Assembly: GCA_021801125.1 (NCBI GenBank)
Contig: JAJYYI010000023.1
Span: 28,109 to 92,108 of the forward strand
Length of the DNA stretch: 64,000 nucleotides
Origin: Deltaproteobacteria bacterium
GTDB taxonomy: Bacteria > Desulfobacterota > Binatia > Binatales > Binataceae
Direction of reading: 5' to 3'
Below are positions 43,593 to 53,480 of this stretch, one piece after another (the stretch's first letter is position 1; each line of letters begins with the position of its first letter). The notes under the pieces are model-generated. The model was not told the origin of the DNA, did not search any database, and worked only from the letters and a program-made list of their open reading frames with translations. Made by a program: the position numbers and the translations under genes.

Positions 43593-44609
43593 ATGCAGTA
43601 CGGCGGGTGGTTTCAGATAGCTTTCGAGCGTGACCTCACGGCAGAACTGACAACGATTCCGGTTGGCTCGCTAAAGCTCCTGTGCGTGCGGCGACCTTCA
43701 GGCGTGGAAGTTTACGACGCGGTGTGCCCGCATCGAGGGGCTGACCTCAGCGTCAACGGTCGACTCGTCGAACAAAGCGTAGTGTGTGGATACCACGGCT
43801 ATCGAATCACATTGGGGCGCGGCGGCAATGAGCGTTTTTGCGTGCGCCGATATCATTCCATTACTGTCGGCGGCCTGGTTTTCGCGCTGATCGGAAGGGA
43901 TGATCCCGGCGAGCTTCCTGCTTTCCTCAAGGCTTTAGCAACCAGCCACGAGATCGTCCCCGGCTGGGAGAAAACTATCCGTGTGGCGCCTGAGTTGGTG
44001 ATCGAGAATGCGTTCGACGCCGCGCACTTCAAGCCGATCCACGACGTTAAGGAAGTTCGCGCGCAACCACCCGTGATGGAGCGAGGTGTTTTTACGGTCG
44101 ACGCGACGCTCAGGGTGGGACCTTCGGCGTGGCAGGGCGGCGCCAGCGACGACTCGACGTTTATCGACGTTCCGTTGCTGGCGCGCGCGTTCAGTCCGAA
44201 CCTGACGATCACCACCATCGCGATGGGCGGCGACCATCCTCACCATGTGATCGCCGGCGCCGTGCCACAGCCCGACGGAACGTGCAAGGTCCGGCTGTCG
44301 ATCGCGATGCCGCGGCCGGCTGACGGCTCCGCGCCCAACCAAGAGGTCGCTCAACTGATCTTGCAATACGAAAGCATGGGGCTCGAGCAGGACCGGCCGG
44401 TTTGGGAGAACCTGACGGTTGACGCAACCACCAACTACGTACCCGAAGACGCAACGATCCTGGCCTATAGGAAATTCTGTGATCAGTTCCGTTTCGACAG
44501 GGCCGCGCGCCTAGGCGACGACAAGGTCGCACATGATTACCGCCGCAAATCTCGAGCGGCGGACGCCGAGCGCGCAGGGGCGGACGAAAACCCTAGTGCG
44601 AGGAACTAA
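43593..44609 (+). CDS. Rieske 2Fe-2S oxygenase, KshA-like
   Basis: The 338-residue protein has an N-terminal Rieske domain (CPHRGADLSV then VVCGYHGY; C-x-H ... C-x2-H) and a C-terminal catalytic domain with a D-x2-H-x4-H iron site in ENAFDAAHFKPIHDVKE. This resembles single-component-oxygenase subunits such as 3-ketosteroid 9-alpha-hydroxylase KshA. Substrate unknown. The next gene, a second Rieske protein, starts 6 bases after its stop, so the two are co-transcribed. No reductase or separate ferredoxin gene is adjacent. Confidence 0.88.
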   Translation: MQYGGWFQIAFERDLTAELTTIPVGSLKLLCVRRPSGVEVYDAVCPHRGADLSVNGRLVEQSVVCGYHGYRITLGRGGNERFCVRRYHSITVGGLVFALIGRDDPGELPAFLKALATSHEIVPGWEKTIRVAPELVIENAFDAAHFKPIHDVKEVRAQPPVMERGVFTVDATLRVGPSAWQGGASDDSTFIDVPLLARAFSPNLTITTIAMGGDHPHHVIAGAVPQPDGTCKVRLSIAMPRPADGSAPNQEVAQLILQYESMGLEQDRPVWENLTVDATTNYVPEDATILAYRKFCDQFRFDRAARLGDDKVAHDYRRKSRAADAERAGADENPSARN

Positions 44610-44615
44610 GCGCTC

Positions 44616-45734
44616 ATGCGATTCAACGAGCTTACGGCGGATCATATGGACTTGCGACGCGTTGGCATCAACCCGGAGTTCTGGTACCCGCTGGCGCGCT
44701 CCCAGGATCTAAGGCCTGGCAAAATTCGCGGCGTTCGCTTCGCGGGTGAGCCGGTCGCGCTGATACGCACCCACGCGGGCGCGGTCTTCGCGCTAGAGGA
44801 TCGCTGCGCTCATCGGCAGGTGCCTCTGCACATGGGCGTGCTTTCAGGCGATACGGTGCGTTGTGCGTATCATGGCTGGTCCTACGACATGAGCGGTAAG
44901 CTGACTCGCGTGCCGTACCTTTGCGACGAGTCGACGCCCCCTTGCCGCGGTGTGCGCAGCTTCCCGTGCCGGGAAGCGTACGGCCACATCTTTGTCTTCC
45001 CTGGCGAGCCCTCAAAAGCGTCCCAGGTCTCCATCCCAAGCATTCCGCAATGGGGCTCCTCGGAGTTCCTGGCGATGCGCTTCAGGCGCAAGCTCAACTG
45101 CCATTACAGCTTCATGCATGAAAACCTGATGGACATGAACCATCAGTTTTTACACCGCAAGCTGATGGGATTCGTCGAGCCCGTGCTGCTCGATTGGCAG
45201 CAGGGCGAGGACTGGATCGAAGCTCGCTACAAGTTTCGCAACAAAAAGGACGTAAAGCCACATCGAGGTTCGTCCTTCATGTTGGCCGGCGGTGGGCGCG
45301 ACGAGGGCTCGGCGAATCATGATTTCGAGTTGATGGTCGTGCGCACGGAATATCCCTATCAAAGGCTCGAAGTGTTTCCAGCGAGGTCCGCTAAGGCGGC
45401 CGTCAGTTTGTGGGCCGCGTACGTGCCGGTCGATCGCGAGCAGCACGTGAACCATAGTTTCGGCATCTTGATGGTGCGAAAACCGCCCATCTCGGCCCTG
45501 GCTTACGTGATGTGGCCGGCGATGCGCCTGTTCACCGAACTGGTCTTTCGCCAGGATAAGATGATCGTTGAGGCGGAGCAAAAGGCCTACGACGCGCAGG
45601 GCGGGGACCTGAACCAGGAAGTGTTTCCGGTTATCCTAAGCCTGCGTCAGATTCTACGTCGCTGCGGCGTTGCCGCGCGCGCGGAGCGCGAGCCGGTTTT
45701 ATCCGAGACGGTTTCGCACCTCACGACGCACTAA
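44616..45734 (+). CDS. Rieske 2Fe-2S aromatic ring-hydroxylating oxygenase
   Basis: The 372-residue protein has a Rieske domain (DRCAHRQVPLHMG then VRCAYHGWSYDMSGKL) and the mononuclear iron site HENLMDMNHQFLHRKLMG (D-x2-H-x3-H). It resembles phenoxybenzoate or vanillate-type single-subunit oxygenases. It is the second gene of a tandem Rieske pair. The products may act in sequence or form a hetero-complex; the sequence does not decide this. Confidence 0.88.
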   Translation: MRFNELTADHMDLRRVGINPEFWYPLARSQDLRPGKIRGVRFAGEPVALIRTHAGAVFALEDRCAHRQVPLHMGVLSGDTVRCAYHGWSYDMSGKLTRVPYLCDESTPPCRGVRSFPCREAYGHIFVFPGEPSKASQVSIPSIPQWGSSEFLAMRFRRKLNCHYSFMHENLMDMNHQFLHRKLMGFVEPVLLDWQQGEDWIEARYKFRNKKDVKPHRGSSFMLAGGGRDEGSANHDFELMVVRTEYPYQRLEVFPARSAKAAVSLWAAYVPVDREQHVNHSFGILMVRKPPISALAYVMWPAMRLFTELVFRQDKMIVEAEQKAYDAQGGDLNQEVFPVILSLRQILRRCGVAARAEREPVLSETVSHLTTH

Positions 45735-45882
45735 ACCTAATCGCGTGCGCGCTTTCCTGATAAGCATCCCGCGCGCGTTTTTGCGTCGCGTCTAGCTGCC
45801 CAGCCGAATCCGAGCGTCCCTTCGAAAGGGCGGCTCTGGTGCGCCTCGGTGTGGAGGGCTTCGGCGCGCGTTTTCCTTCGGT

Positions 45883-45903
45883 CTTATCTTGCGATAAGGT
45901 TTT
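45883..45903 (+). terminator. possible weak terminator before ilvD
   Basis: A 6-bp stem CTTATC-TTGC-GATAAG is followed by GTTTT. The stem is AT-rich and short, so termination strength is doubtful. It could also act in the ilvD leader. Confidence 0.25.
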
Positions 45904-45980
45904 AACGTGCCGCCGGGGGTGCGGCCCGCGCTCGAGCGCGGCAAACTCGCGTTTTTTCAGCGGAGGTCAGGGCGCAAGCG

Positions 45981-47654
45981 ATGTCGTACAACTTGCGAAG
46001 CAAGATAATCACGCAAGGTCTGGAACGGGCACCTAACCGCTCGATGCTGCGGGCGGTGGGTTTCAGGGACCAAGATTTCGACAAACCGCTGGTCGGTCTC
46101 GCCAACGGCTACAGCAACATCACTCCTTGCAACCTCGGGCTCCGCTTGCTTGCGGGCCGGGCTGAAGAGGCGATCAAGCGGGGCGGAGCGATGCCGCAGG
46201 AGTTCGGCACGATCACCGTCAGCGACGGCATCTCGATGGGCACGGTCGGGATGAAGTACTCGCTCGTTTCGCGCGAGGTGATCGCTGATTCCATTGAGAC
46301 CGTGTGCAACGCGCAGGCGGTGGACGGACTGGTGGCGATCGGCGGTTGCGACAAGAACATGCCGGGGGCATTGATCGCGATCGCCCGGCTCAACATACCG
46401 GCGATCTTCGTCTACGGCGGAACCATCAAACCCGGACATTACAAGGGCCGAGACGTCAATCTCGTCACGGTGTTCGAGGCCGTGGGCGAGCGCACCGCGG
46501 GAAAAATCGACGACGCCGAGCTGCTCGAAATCGAACGTCACGCCTGCCCCGGTGCCGGCTCGTGCGGCGGTATGTACACCGCAAACACGATGTCCTCGGC
46601 GATCGAGGCGATGGGGATGAGCCTGCCGGGATCTTCGACGATGGCGGCCGTGGACGCGGAAAAAGCCGATAGCGCAGCGCGGTCGGCCGAGGTGGTGCTT
46701 GAAGCAATCCGCAACGGGCTGACGCCGGACCGGATCATAACACGCAAGGCCTTCGAGAACGCGATCTCGGTCGTTATGGCGGTGGGCGGCTCAACTAACG
46801 CCGTGCTGCATCTGCTGGCAATAGCCCACGCGGCAAAGGTCGAGCTTTCCCTGGATGATTTCGAGAGAATTCGCGAGCGCGTCCCGGTCCTATGCGACCT
46901 CAAGCCGTCCGGACGCTATCTCACCGTTGATTTCCATCGGGCGGGCGGCGTTCCTCGGGTAATGAAAATGCTGCTCGAGCGGGGTTTGCTGCACAGCGAT
47001 GCGCTCACTATCACCGGGCGGACGGTTGCCGAAAACCTAACCAAGGAGCCCTCCGAGCCTCCCCCTGACCAGGACGTGCTGCACAGCTTCGACGACCCAG
47101 TCTACCCAACCGGGCACCTGGCAATTCTGCGCGGAAACCTTGCCGAAGAAGGCGCCGTGGCCAAGTTGTCCGGCGTGAAAAACCCGGTCATAACCGGCCC
47201 GGCACGCGTCTTCAACGACGAGGAATCGTGCCTGCACGCGATTCTCAATGGCGGCATCAAGTCCGGCGACGTCGTCGTCATTCGCTACGAAGGACCCAAG
47301 GGAGGTCCGGGGATGCGCGAGATGCTGTCGCCGACCTCGGCCCTTGTGGGCACGGGCTTGGCCGCCTCGGTGGGCCTAATAACCGACGGACGCTTTTCGG
47401 GCGGAAGTCACGGGCTGGTCGTCGGCCATGTGGCGCCGGAAGCGCAGGTCGGCGGAACGATCGCGCTGGTTCAGGACGGCGATTCCATAACGATTGACGG
47501 GCGTGAACGCCGGCTGCAGCTCAACGTCCCGGCGGCGCAGTTGGAGCAGCGCCGCAAGCGCTGGCAACCGCCGGCGCCGCGCTACACCAGCGGCGTCTTG
47601 GCGAAGTACGCGCGCTTGGTGTCGTCGGCCGCCCTGGGTGCCGTGACGGATTAA
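45981..47654 (+). CDS. ilvD: dihydroxy-acid dehydratase
   Basis: The 557-residue enzyme dehydrates 2,3-dihydroxy-3-methylbutanoate/pentanoate in branched-chain amino acid synthesis. Iron-sulfur Cys residues are visible: [23 protein letters not shown], and [20 protein letters not shown]. The active-site Ser is in [20 protein letters not shown] near the C-terminus. GGAGG lies about 15 bases upstream of the ATG. No other ilv or leu gene is in the window, so it appears to be solitary. Confidence 0.97.
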   Translation: MSYNLRSKIITQGLERAPNRSMLRAVGFRDQDFDKPLVGLANGYSNITPCNLGLRLLAGRAEEAIKRGGAMPQEFGTITVSDGISMGTVGMKYSLVSREVIADSIETVCNAQAVDGLVAIGGCDKNMPGALIAIARLNIPAIFVYGGTIKPGHYKGRDVNLVTVFEAVGERTAGKIDDAELLEIERHACPGAGSCGGMYTANTMSSAIEAMGMSLPGSSTMAAVDAEKADSAARSAEVVLEAIRNGLTPDRIITRKAFENAISVVMAVGGSTNAVLHLLAIAHAAKVELSLDDFERIRERVPVLCDLKPSGRYLTVDFHRAGGVPRVMKMLLERGLLHSDALTITGRTVAENLTKEPSEPPPDQDVLHSFDDPVYPTGHLAILRGNLAEEGAVAKLSGVKNPVITGPARVFNDEESCLHAILNGGIKSGDVVVIRYEGPKGGPGMREMLSPTSALVGTGLAASVGLITDGRFSGGSHGLVVGHVAPEAQVGGTIALVQDGDSITIDGRERRLQLNVPAAQLEQRRKRWQPPAPRYTSGVLAKYARLVSSAALGAVTD

Positions 47655-47791
47655 CCCTCAGGCGCGCCCCCGTCGCCATCAGCGCCAAACCTGCGTACGC
47701 CGGCCCGCGCCGCTTGGCGAGGGAGCTGCCTCACAGCGCGGTCTATGGTCGCCCGCGGTCGGTCACCCGAGGCGGCGGGCGCTTCTAGTCC

Positions 47792-49879
47792 TCAACGTTC
47801 CAGTTCAGCGGCCAGCCCTTCGATAGTAGTTTGCGGAGGGGAACAGGCTCGACGGCGACATAGGTAGGCGGTCAACTGACCGTTGACTTGCGCCTTCCCG
47901 ACCGCCTGCTCCGGCATAAAGCGCTGCGCGCTCGAGCCAGGGTCGGCCAGGAAAATCGCTCGGTTCGGCAGGTAGCGCTTTCCGATCCATCCAAGCCATC
48001 GCGCAAGCTCACCGTCTTCGCGCTCGCCGATCAGGACGATTTCATCGCTGCCCTCTACGTACAGGTCGGCGGCTTCCAACATATGAGAGAGCGCCATCGG
48101 CTGCTCGTGCATGGCCGATCCGGCTAAAGCAAGGATTCGTTCCGCTTCTTTCAGCAAGCGCTCTTCACCAAGGTACGCATGGAGTCGTAGCAACGCGAGG
48201 CACATGCGGCTGTTGCCCGAGGGCGTGGAGCCGTCGAACAGCGGCTTGGAGCGGGTGATAAGTGCTTCGTGATCGTCACTGGTGAAGAAAAAGCCGCCGT
48301 TTTCCTTATCGGCAAAATGGTCCAGCACTACCCGCGTCAACGCCTGCGCTTGCGAAAGGTATTCCGCGGAGAGGGTCGCCTCGTACATATCGATAAGGGA
48401 GTGAATGACGCAGGCGTAGTCTTCGAGATAGCCGTTGTGCTGCGCCACGCCGTCTTTGAATGAGCGCTTAAGCCGGCTTCCATCCCAAAGCCTGGTCATG
48501 ACGAAATTGAGCGCCCGTTCGGCCGCGGTGAGATAACGCATCTCGCCCAGTGCGCGATACCCCTCGGCGAGCGCGCTTATCATCAACCCGTTCCAGGCGG
48601 CCAGGCTTTTTTCATCCCGCGCTGGCTTGATTCTGGTCTCGCGTGCGGCAAAGAGCTTGCGCTTTATCTCGTCGATGGTTGCGGCCATTTTGCGCTCGTC
48701 GAGCCCGAAGAGCTTGGCCGCGTCCGCGACGTCAATCGTGAGATGCAAGATGTTGCGCCCATCGAAGTTGCCCTCTTCGGTGACATCGAAATATCGCACC
48801 GCGATGCGGGCGAGATCCTCGCCAAGGACCGCCTGCAACTGAGCCGGTGTCCAAAGGAAGAAGACGCCTTCCTCGCCCTCGCTGTCGGCGTCTTGAGTTG
48901 AAAAGAAGCCACCCTCGGGATTGGTCATCTCGCGCAGCACATAGTCGAAGATCCCTCGTGCCACCTCCGCGAAGCTGCTTTCGTTGAGCGCACGCGCGGC
49001 GTCGAGATAGAGACTTGCGAGCAGCGCATTGTCATAGAGCATCTTCTCGAAGTGCGGCACCAGCCAAGCGCTGTCCACGCTGTAGCGATGAAAGCCGCCC
49101 CCGAGGTGGTCGTGAATCCCGCCCTTGGCCATCTTCGACAACGTATGGCGTACCATATCGCCGTAAGCAGATTCCTTGGTGCTGCGGTGGGCACGCAGGA
49201 AAAGCGACAATATGAAAGGGTTGGGAAATTTGGGCGCTTGGCCGATTCCGCCGTTGACCGGATCGTAATACCTTGAAATCGTGGCGGTCGCGCGCTCAAT
49301 CGTCGCGGCAGACAGCTCCATCTCAGTTCCCCGAAAGCCGGAGAGCCCGTCGAGCGCGCGGGTCAACTGCTCCACGTTCTGCGCGATCTCATGCCGACGC
49401 TCATGATAAGTTTGCGCGACGGCGCGCAGGACGCGCCTAAAGCTGGGCAAGCCGTGCCGGTCTTCCGGAGGAAAATACGTTCCACCGAAAAAGGGCTTCG
49501 CGTCGGGGGTAAGAAACATTGTCAGCGGCCAGCCCCCGCGTCCCGAAAGCAACTGCACCGCGTCCATGTAGATCTGGTCCAGGTCGGGACGCTCTTCGCG
49601 GTCCACCTTAATCGGAACGAAAAGCTCGTTCATCAACTGAGCCGTCTCCTCGTCGTCGAAGGATTCACGCTCCATTACGTGGCACCAATGGCATGCGGAA
49701 TAGCCGATGGAGAGCAGAATGGGCTTATTTTCCGCCTGGGCGCGCTCGAGCGCCTCGCGTCCCCATGGATACCAGTCCACTGGATTGTAGGCGTGCTGGC
49801 GAAGGTACGGACTCTGTTGAGTGATCAGGCGGTTTGGTTTGCGCGGCGGCTGCGAACGCTCCGTTTTGTTTTCGCTCAA
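47792..49879 (-). CDS. DUF255 thioredoxin-domain protein (YyaL/SPATA20-like)
   Basis: The protein has about 695 residues when started at TTG 49879; this start is chosen because GGAGG lies 11 bases upstream, while an in-frame upstream codon at 49951 has none. The N-terminal thioredoxin-like part has [36 protein letters not shown] (CxxC), and [10 protein letters not shown]. The rest is a six-hairpin glycosidase-like helical domain ([37 protein letters not shown]). Biochemical role is unknown. Confidence 0.9.
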   Translation of the reverse strand: MSENKTERSQPPRKPNRLITQQSPYLRQHAYNPVDWYPWGREALERAQAENKPILLSIGYSACHWCHVMERESFDDEETAQLMNELFVPIKVDREERPDLDQIYMDAVQLLSGRGGWPLTMFLTPDAKPFFGGTYFPPEDRHGLPSFRRVLRAVAQTYHERRHEIAQNVEQLTRALDGLSGFRGTEMELSAATIERATATISRYYDPVNGGIGQAPKFPNPFILSLFLRAHRSTKESAYGDMVRHTLSKMAKGGIHDHLGGGFHRYSVDSAWLVPHFEKMLYDNALLASLYLDAARALNESSFAEVARGIFDYVLREMTNPEGGFFSTQDADSEGEEGVFFLWTPAQLQAVLGEDLARIAVRYFDVTEEGNFDGRNILHLTIDVADAAKLFGLDERKMAATIDEIKRKLFAARETRIKPARDEKSLAAWNGLMISALAEGYRALGEMRYLTAAERALNFVMTRLWDGSRLKRSFKDGVAQHNGYLEDYACVIHSLIDMYEATLSAEYLSQAQALTRVVLDHFADKENGGFFFTSDDHEALITRSKPLFDGSTPSGNSRMCLALLRLHAYLGEERLLKEAERILALAGSAMHEQPMALSHMLEAADLYVEGSDEIVLIGEREDGELARWLGWIGKRYLPNRAIFLADPGSSAQRFMPEQAVGKAQVNGQLTAYLCRRRACSPPQTTIEGLAAELER

Positions 49880-50184
49880 CGTGATTAATGCCTCCGTGTA
49901 AATTCGGGACTGCCTTGCGCGGCCGGAGGGAGTTATTGGCCGCAGCCGCAAGGATGCCGGGTCGGACGCTTTAGCGACGACCTTTAGCCGAACCTAACAC
50001 ATCGGCGGACGGAGTGTCACCCTCGGCTTTTGGCCACGCTCGCGGGCATGCAGCCCGCGGATCGCGCACCCGAGACGCGCCGACCGCGAATACCTTGGTT
50101 TGGTCACGGATTGCCCGTCAAGCGGCCCTTGCGCGCAAAGCTCGATGGCGATTTCGACGATCTGGTGCACTAAAATAGTCCGCG
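49880..50184. other. divergent intergenic region before the second GT39 gene
   Basis: Roughly 300 bases lie between divergent starts. It contains a Shine-Dalgarno for the DUF255 gene at about 49891-49895. I see no clear promoter, RNA or gene. Confidence 0.35.
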
Positions 50185-51969
50185 ATGAAGCTGACCGAGC
50201 CCGCGTTTCAGAGCAGTTCGCCTAATCTGGCCGCGCGCAGTGAAAGCGCTTGCTCGAACCTTTTTGGCGAGCGTTTTCGCCTGCTGGCCACGATGGTCCT
50301 CCTGCTTGCCGCCGTGATGTTCTTTTGGCGCCTCGGCGGCCGCTCGTTGTGGGCTTCCGAGGGGCGGTGGGCCGAGGTCTCGCGCGAGATGACCGTTACC
50401 GGGAACTATTTCTGGCCCACGATAAACGGACGAGTCTACTACGACAAACCATTGCTTTCATATTGGCTCGTCGTTGGGGCGAGCAAGCTCATGGGCGGGA
50501 TTGACGAAGCCGCAGTGCGTATTCCGTCTGCCGTCGCCGGGCTGATCGCCGTCGGGCTAACGCTATTCATCGCGCGCCGGCTCTACGGTGGAGAGATCGC
50601 GATTTCGGCGGCGGTGGTCCTGCTTTCAAGCTTCAGTTTCGTTTTCTTTTCGCGCCATGCGTCGGCCGACATGGAGACCGTCGCGGGCGAACTTGCCGCC
50701 CTTGCCCTGTTTCTCGAAAATCGCGCGCGCCCGACGCTTAGATGGCTGGTGCCATTTTGGCTGATGATGGCACTGACGTCGCTCACCAAGGGCCTTTTAG
50801 GTTTCGCCTTGCCCCTGCTGATAGCCGCAAGCTATGCCTGTCTGGCCGACGGTTGGCAAGACCTGATTAGCGAGCTTACCACTGCTCCGCTGATCAAAGC
50901 CCCGCTCGTCCTGATCAAGCGCAACCGCTGGCTTTTCAATCGCAAAACCCTCGCGGCCTTACCCATCGCCGCCGCCTTTTACCTGCTGCCGTTTATCGCG
51001 TCTTACATACATACGGGCTCGAATCTCGGCCTTTATATGGTGTTTCGGGAAAATATCCTGCGCTTCGTTCGTCCGTTTGATCACCGCGGACCGCTTTTGC
51101 TGTACATTCCGGTGATCTTCGCGCTGCTCGCGCCATGGTCGGCTTTTCTGCCCGGCGCCTTGCTCTCGGTTCACCAATTAGTTAAGCGGCCTGACCCGAC
51201 GGCGCCGCGCTCCAGTGACCGGTTCACACTCACATTCTTCTGGGTCACCTTCATTTTCTTCACTGCCTCGGGTTCGCGACGCAGCTACTATCTGTTGCCC
51301 ATTCTGCCGGCCGGCGCGCTGCTCGTGGCGCGGGCGCTCAGCGCGCAGTCGCGGGCGCTATCATCACTGGCCCGCCGGATGCTCGACGCCGGATTCTACG
51401 TAGTCGTCGGCGCGACAATCCTTGGCGCTGTCGCGCTGGTACCACCGTCGCTGCTGCCCGGCAACTTGAGCAGGCTGCCCTCGTTGCCGCATCCCTACGC
51501 CTTCGCCGCGATGTGGCTCATCGCTGCGGCCGGGGTGATCTACGCGCTGATAAAGCCAGGCGTGCGCTTAAGGTTAGCCGCAACCTTCGTCAGCGCGTAT
51601 CTCTCCTTGTTCTACTTATTCATTATCGCAATGCCTGCAGTGGAACCTTACCGCGGCGAGAGAATCTTTGCGCGCGCAGTCGTCGCCCGTCTTAACGGCG
51701 CGCATGATGCGCTGGCGATGTACAAAATATGGGGGCCGGGGCTGGCCTTCTATCTGGGTTCTCCGAGGTCTATTCCGGATTTTGAAGAACCTGCGGCGCT
51801 AAGCTCATACCTTGCTCACGGCGGCGCGCGGTGGGTAATCACTCGCGCGCAAGATCTCGACGCGATACCCCAGCCCTTCACGATCGTGGAACGCGAGCCT
51901 ACCTTCCCATGGGAGCCGAAAAAGCGCACGCAGAGTAAATACCTCCTGCTCCGTATCGGCCGCGACTGA
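50185..51969 (+). CDS. GT39-like glycosyltransferase (ArnT-type)
   Basis: The 594-residue polytopic protein has about 11-12 hydrophobic segments. The first loop has LWASEGRWAEVSREMTVTG, typical of ArnT/PMT GT-C enzymes with the catalytic acidic residue pair, and GRVYYDKPLLSYWLVV. ArnT enzymes transfer aminoarabinose or other sugars from undecaprenyl phosphate to lipid A; here the donor and acceptor are unknown. It lies where recF often follows dnaN, but on the opposite strand. Confidence 0.85.
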   Translation: MKLTEPAFQSSSPNLAARSESACSNLFGERFRLLATMVLLLAAVMFFWRLGGRSLWASEGRWAEVSREMTVTGNYFWPTINGRVYYDKPLLSYWLVVGASKLMGGIDEAAVRIPSAVAGLIAVGLTLFIARRLYGGEIAISAAVVLLSSFSFVFFSRHASADMETVAGELAALALFLENRARPTLRWLVPFWLMMALTSLTKGLLGFALPLLIAASYACLADGWQDLISELTTAPLIKAPLVLIKRNRWLFNRKTLAALPIAAAFYLLPFIASYIHTGSNLGLYMVFRENILRFVRPFDHRGPLLLYIPVIFALLAPWSAFLPGALLSVHQLVKRPDPTAPRSSDRFTLTFFWVTFIFFTASGSRRSYYLLPILPAGALLVARALSAQSRALSSLARRMLDAGFYVVVGATILGAVALVPPSLLPGNLSRLPSLPHPYAFAAMWLIAAAGVIYALIKPGVRLRLAATFVSAYLSLFYLFIIAMPAVEPYRGERIFARAVVARLNGAHDALAMYKIWGPGLAFYLGSPRSIPDFEEPAALSSYLAHGGARWVITRAQDLDAIPQPFTIVEREPTFPWEPKKRTQSKYLLLRIGRD

Positions 51970-51985
51970 CGCTTGCCCTACGCGC

Positions 51986-52013
51986 CGCCCGCCTAGGGCG
52001 ATTTAACTTTTTT
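51986..52013. terminator. possible terminator between the GT39 and dnaN genes
   Basis: A 5-bp GC stem (CGCCC-GCCTA-GGGCG) is followed by ATTTAACTTTTTT on the plus strand. The distance to the T-run is longer than usual, so this is tentative. Confidence 0.3.
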
Positions 52014-52102
52014 GTCAGCTCACGTATCCCGTCATCGCCGTGCGCTTGAATAGATTCCAGCCGAAATTTACCACGCCCAAATCTGGATTTGGCGCGTGTG
52101 CG

Positions 52103-53233
52103 TCACAGCCGCATCGGCATCACGACGTATAAATAGCCGGAGTCGCTGTCGACCGTGATACGTCCCGGGCTCACCTCGTCGGTTAGCCCGAGCGTCACCG
52201 AGCCGTCTTCCGGCACCACCGCCAGCATCTGCAACAGGTAGCTCGAGTTAAAGCCGACGGAGAACTCCTCGCCTGAGAACTTGACCTCGATAACGTCACT
52301 CGCTTCGCCAAGGCCTGGGGTGATTGACGATACGGTGAGTTCCGAGTTGGCTAGGTGAAGCTTCACTCCGTGAAACCGTTCGTTTGAGAAAATCGCCGCG
52401 CGCTTCACGGCAGCCTGTAGAAGGTCGCGGCTGACGCTTACCGTGTAGCGCGACTCCGCCGGAATAGCCGTGCGATAGTCGGGAAACTCGCCCTCCACCA
52501 GGCGCATCGAAAGCTGCGCCGAACCGCAGCTAATCCACGCTAGCCGCGACTCCAAGGTCAGCTCCACCTCTTCTTGCGAACCGAACGCAAGAAGCTTCTC
52601 GATCTGACTTACACCCTTGCGGGGCAGAATAGAGCCGCGTTCAACACTAAAGCCCGGCGCCTCGCGCTCAATCATCGCCAGCCTGTGGCCGTCGGTGGTC
52701 ACAAAGCGCGCAACCCCTGGGGACGACGACTCGACGAGGACGCCGTTGAGCGCGTAGCGGCTCTCGTCCTGGCTTGCGCTGAACAGCACGCGTTCGATCA
52801 TCTGGCGCAAAACCTGCGGTCCAAGTTTAAGCCGCGCGCGCTGCGCCTCAGCTTGCTGCCCTGAAAGCTCGACCGCCGGCATCGCCGGAAAGCTGCGCGG
52901 ATCCAGGCTCATCATCTTGAACACCGCTCGGCCGCATCGCACCTCGAGCTGCTCGCTATCCAACGCGCGCAGCGTGAGGCTGTCGCTCTCGGTCTCCTGG
53001 ACAATCTCCCAGAGCTTGCGCGCCGGCGCCGTCATTATTCCGCTCTTGCCTATCTGTGCGGGAAGTTCGGCGCGAACGCCCACCTCAAGGTCGGTCGCGG
53101 CGAGCTTGAGGCAGCTATCGTCGGCTTCCATCAACACGCTGCCGAGTATCGGCATCGTGCTGGGCTTTTCGACCACCCCCTGAACTAATGCCAGACCGTT
53201 GCGCAACGAGGATCGTTCTATCGAAAATTCCAT
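52103..53233 (-). CDS. dnaN: DNA polymerase III beta subunit (sliding clamp)
   Basis: The 376-residue protein has three clamp domains of about 125 residues. Visible motifs include the N-terminal MEFSIERSSLRNGLALVQGVVEKP, then RYALNGVLVE and ATDGHRLA-like VTTDGHRLAMIER (domain 2 hinge), SVGFNSSYLLQML and the conserved C-terminal VVMPMRL. It tethers the replicase to DNA. AAGGCGAA precedes the ATG. It follows dnaA on the same strand across about 250 bases that probably contain oriC. recF, the common next gene, is not present. Confidence 0.97.
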   Translation of the reverse strand: MEFSIERSSLRNGLALVQGVVEKPSTMPILGSVLMEADDSCLKLAATDLEVGVRAELPAQIGKSGIMTAPARKLWEIVQETESDSLTLRALDSEQLEVRCGRAVFKMMSLDPRSFPAMPAVELSGQQAEAQRARLKLGPQVLRQMIERVLFSASQDESRYALNGVLVESSSPGVARFVTTDGHRLAMIEREAPGFSVERGSILPRKGVSQIEKLLAFGSQEEVELTLESRLAWISCGSAQLSMRLVEGEFPDYRTAIPAESRYTVSVSRDLLQAAVKRAAIFSNERFHGVKLHLANSELTVSSITPGLGEASDVIEVKFSGEEFSVGFNSSYLLQMLAVVPEDGSVTLGLTDEVSPGRITVDSDSGYLYVVMPMRL

Positions 53234-53480
53234 TTCGCCTTTCGTCCCATTCTTACTACTTCATTTTTAGATATATCTCTTAGGAAAAGTAGAACTAGTA
53301 GACTATGTGCACATGTTGAAACGAGGGAAAGTTCGCGGTGGGACCTGGATTTTTGTCTGTGAATAATTCATGGGAGAACTCTCTTTCGTGTCCACATTTC
53401 GCGAAACTGCGGCGCGCGCTGTGGATGATTGTGAACATAAAGCGCAACCATTCGCAGCTTTTCCACACGATTTTCACCAG
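53234..53480. other. probable chromosomal origin (oriC) between dnaA and dnaN
   Basis: This spacer has one perfect DnaA box (TGTGAATAA, 53358-53366) and near matches TGTGGATGA (53420-53428) and TTTTCCACA (53459-53467), each with one mismatch. An AT-rich stretch (about 53250-53310) lies next to dnaN. On the minus strand, a box-like ATGTGCACA (53306-53314 in palindromic ATGTGCACAT) is followed by CTACTAGTTCTACTT, which resembles the trinucleotide repeats (DnaA-trios) that guide strand opening in Bacillus. The boxes, trio-like repeats and AT-rich DNA are in the order of a basal unwinding system. Confidence 0.65.
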
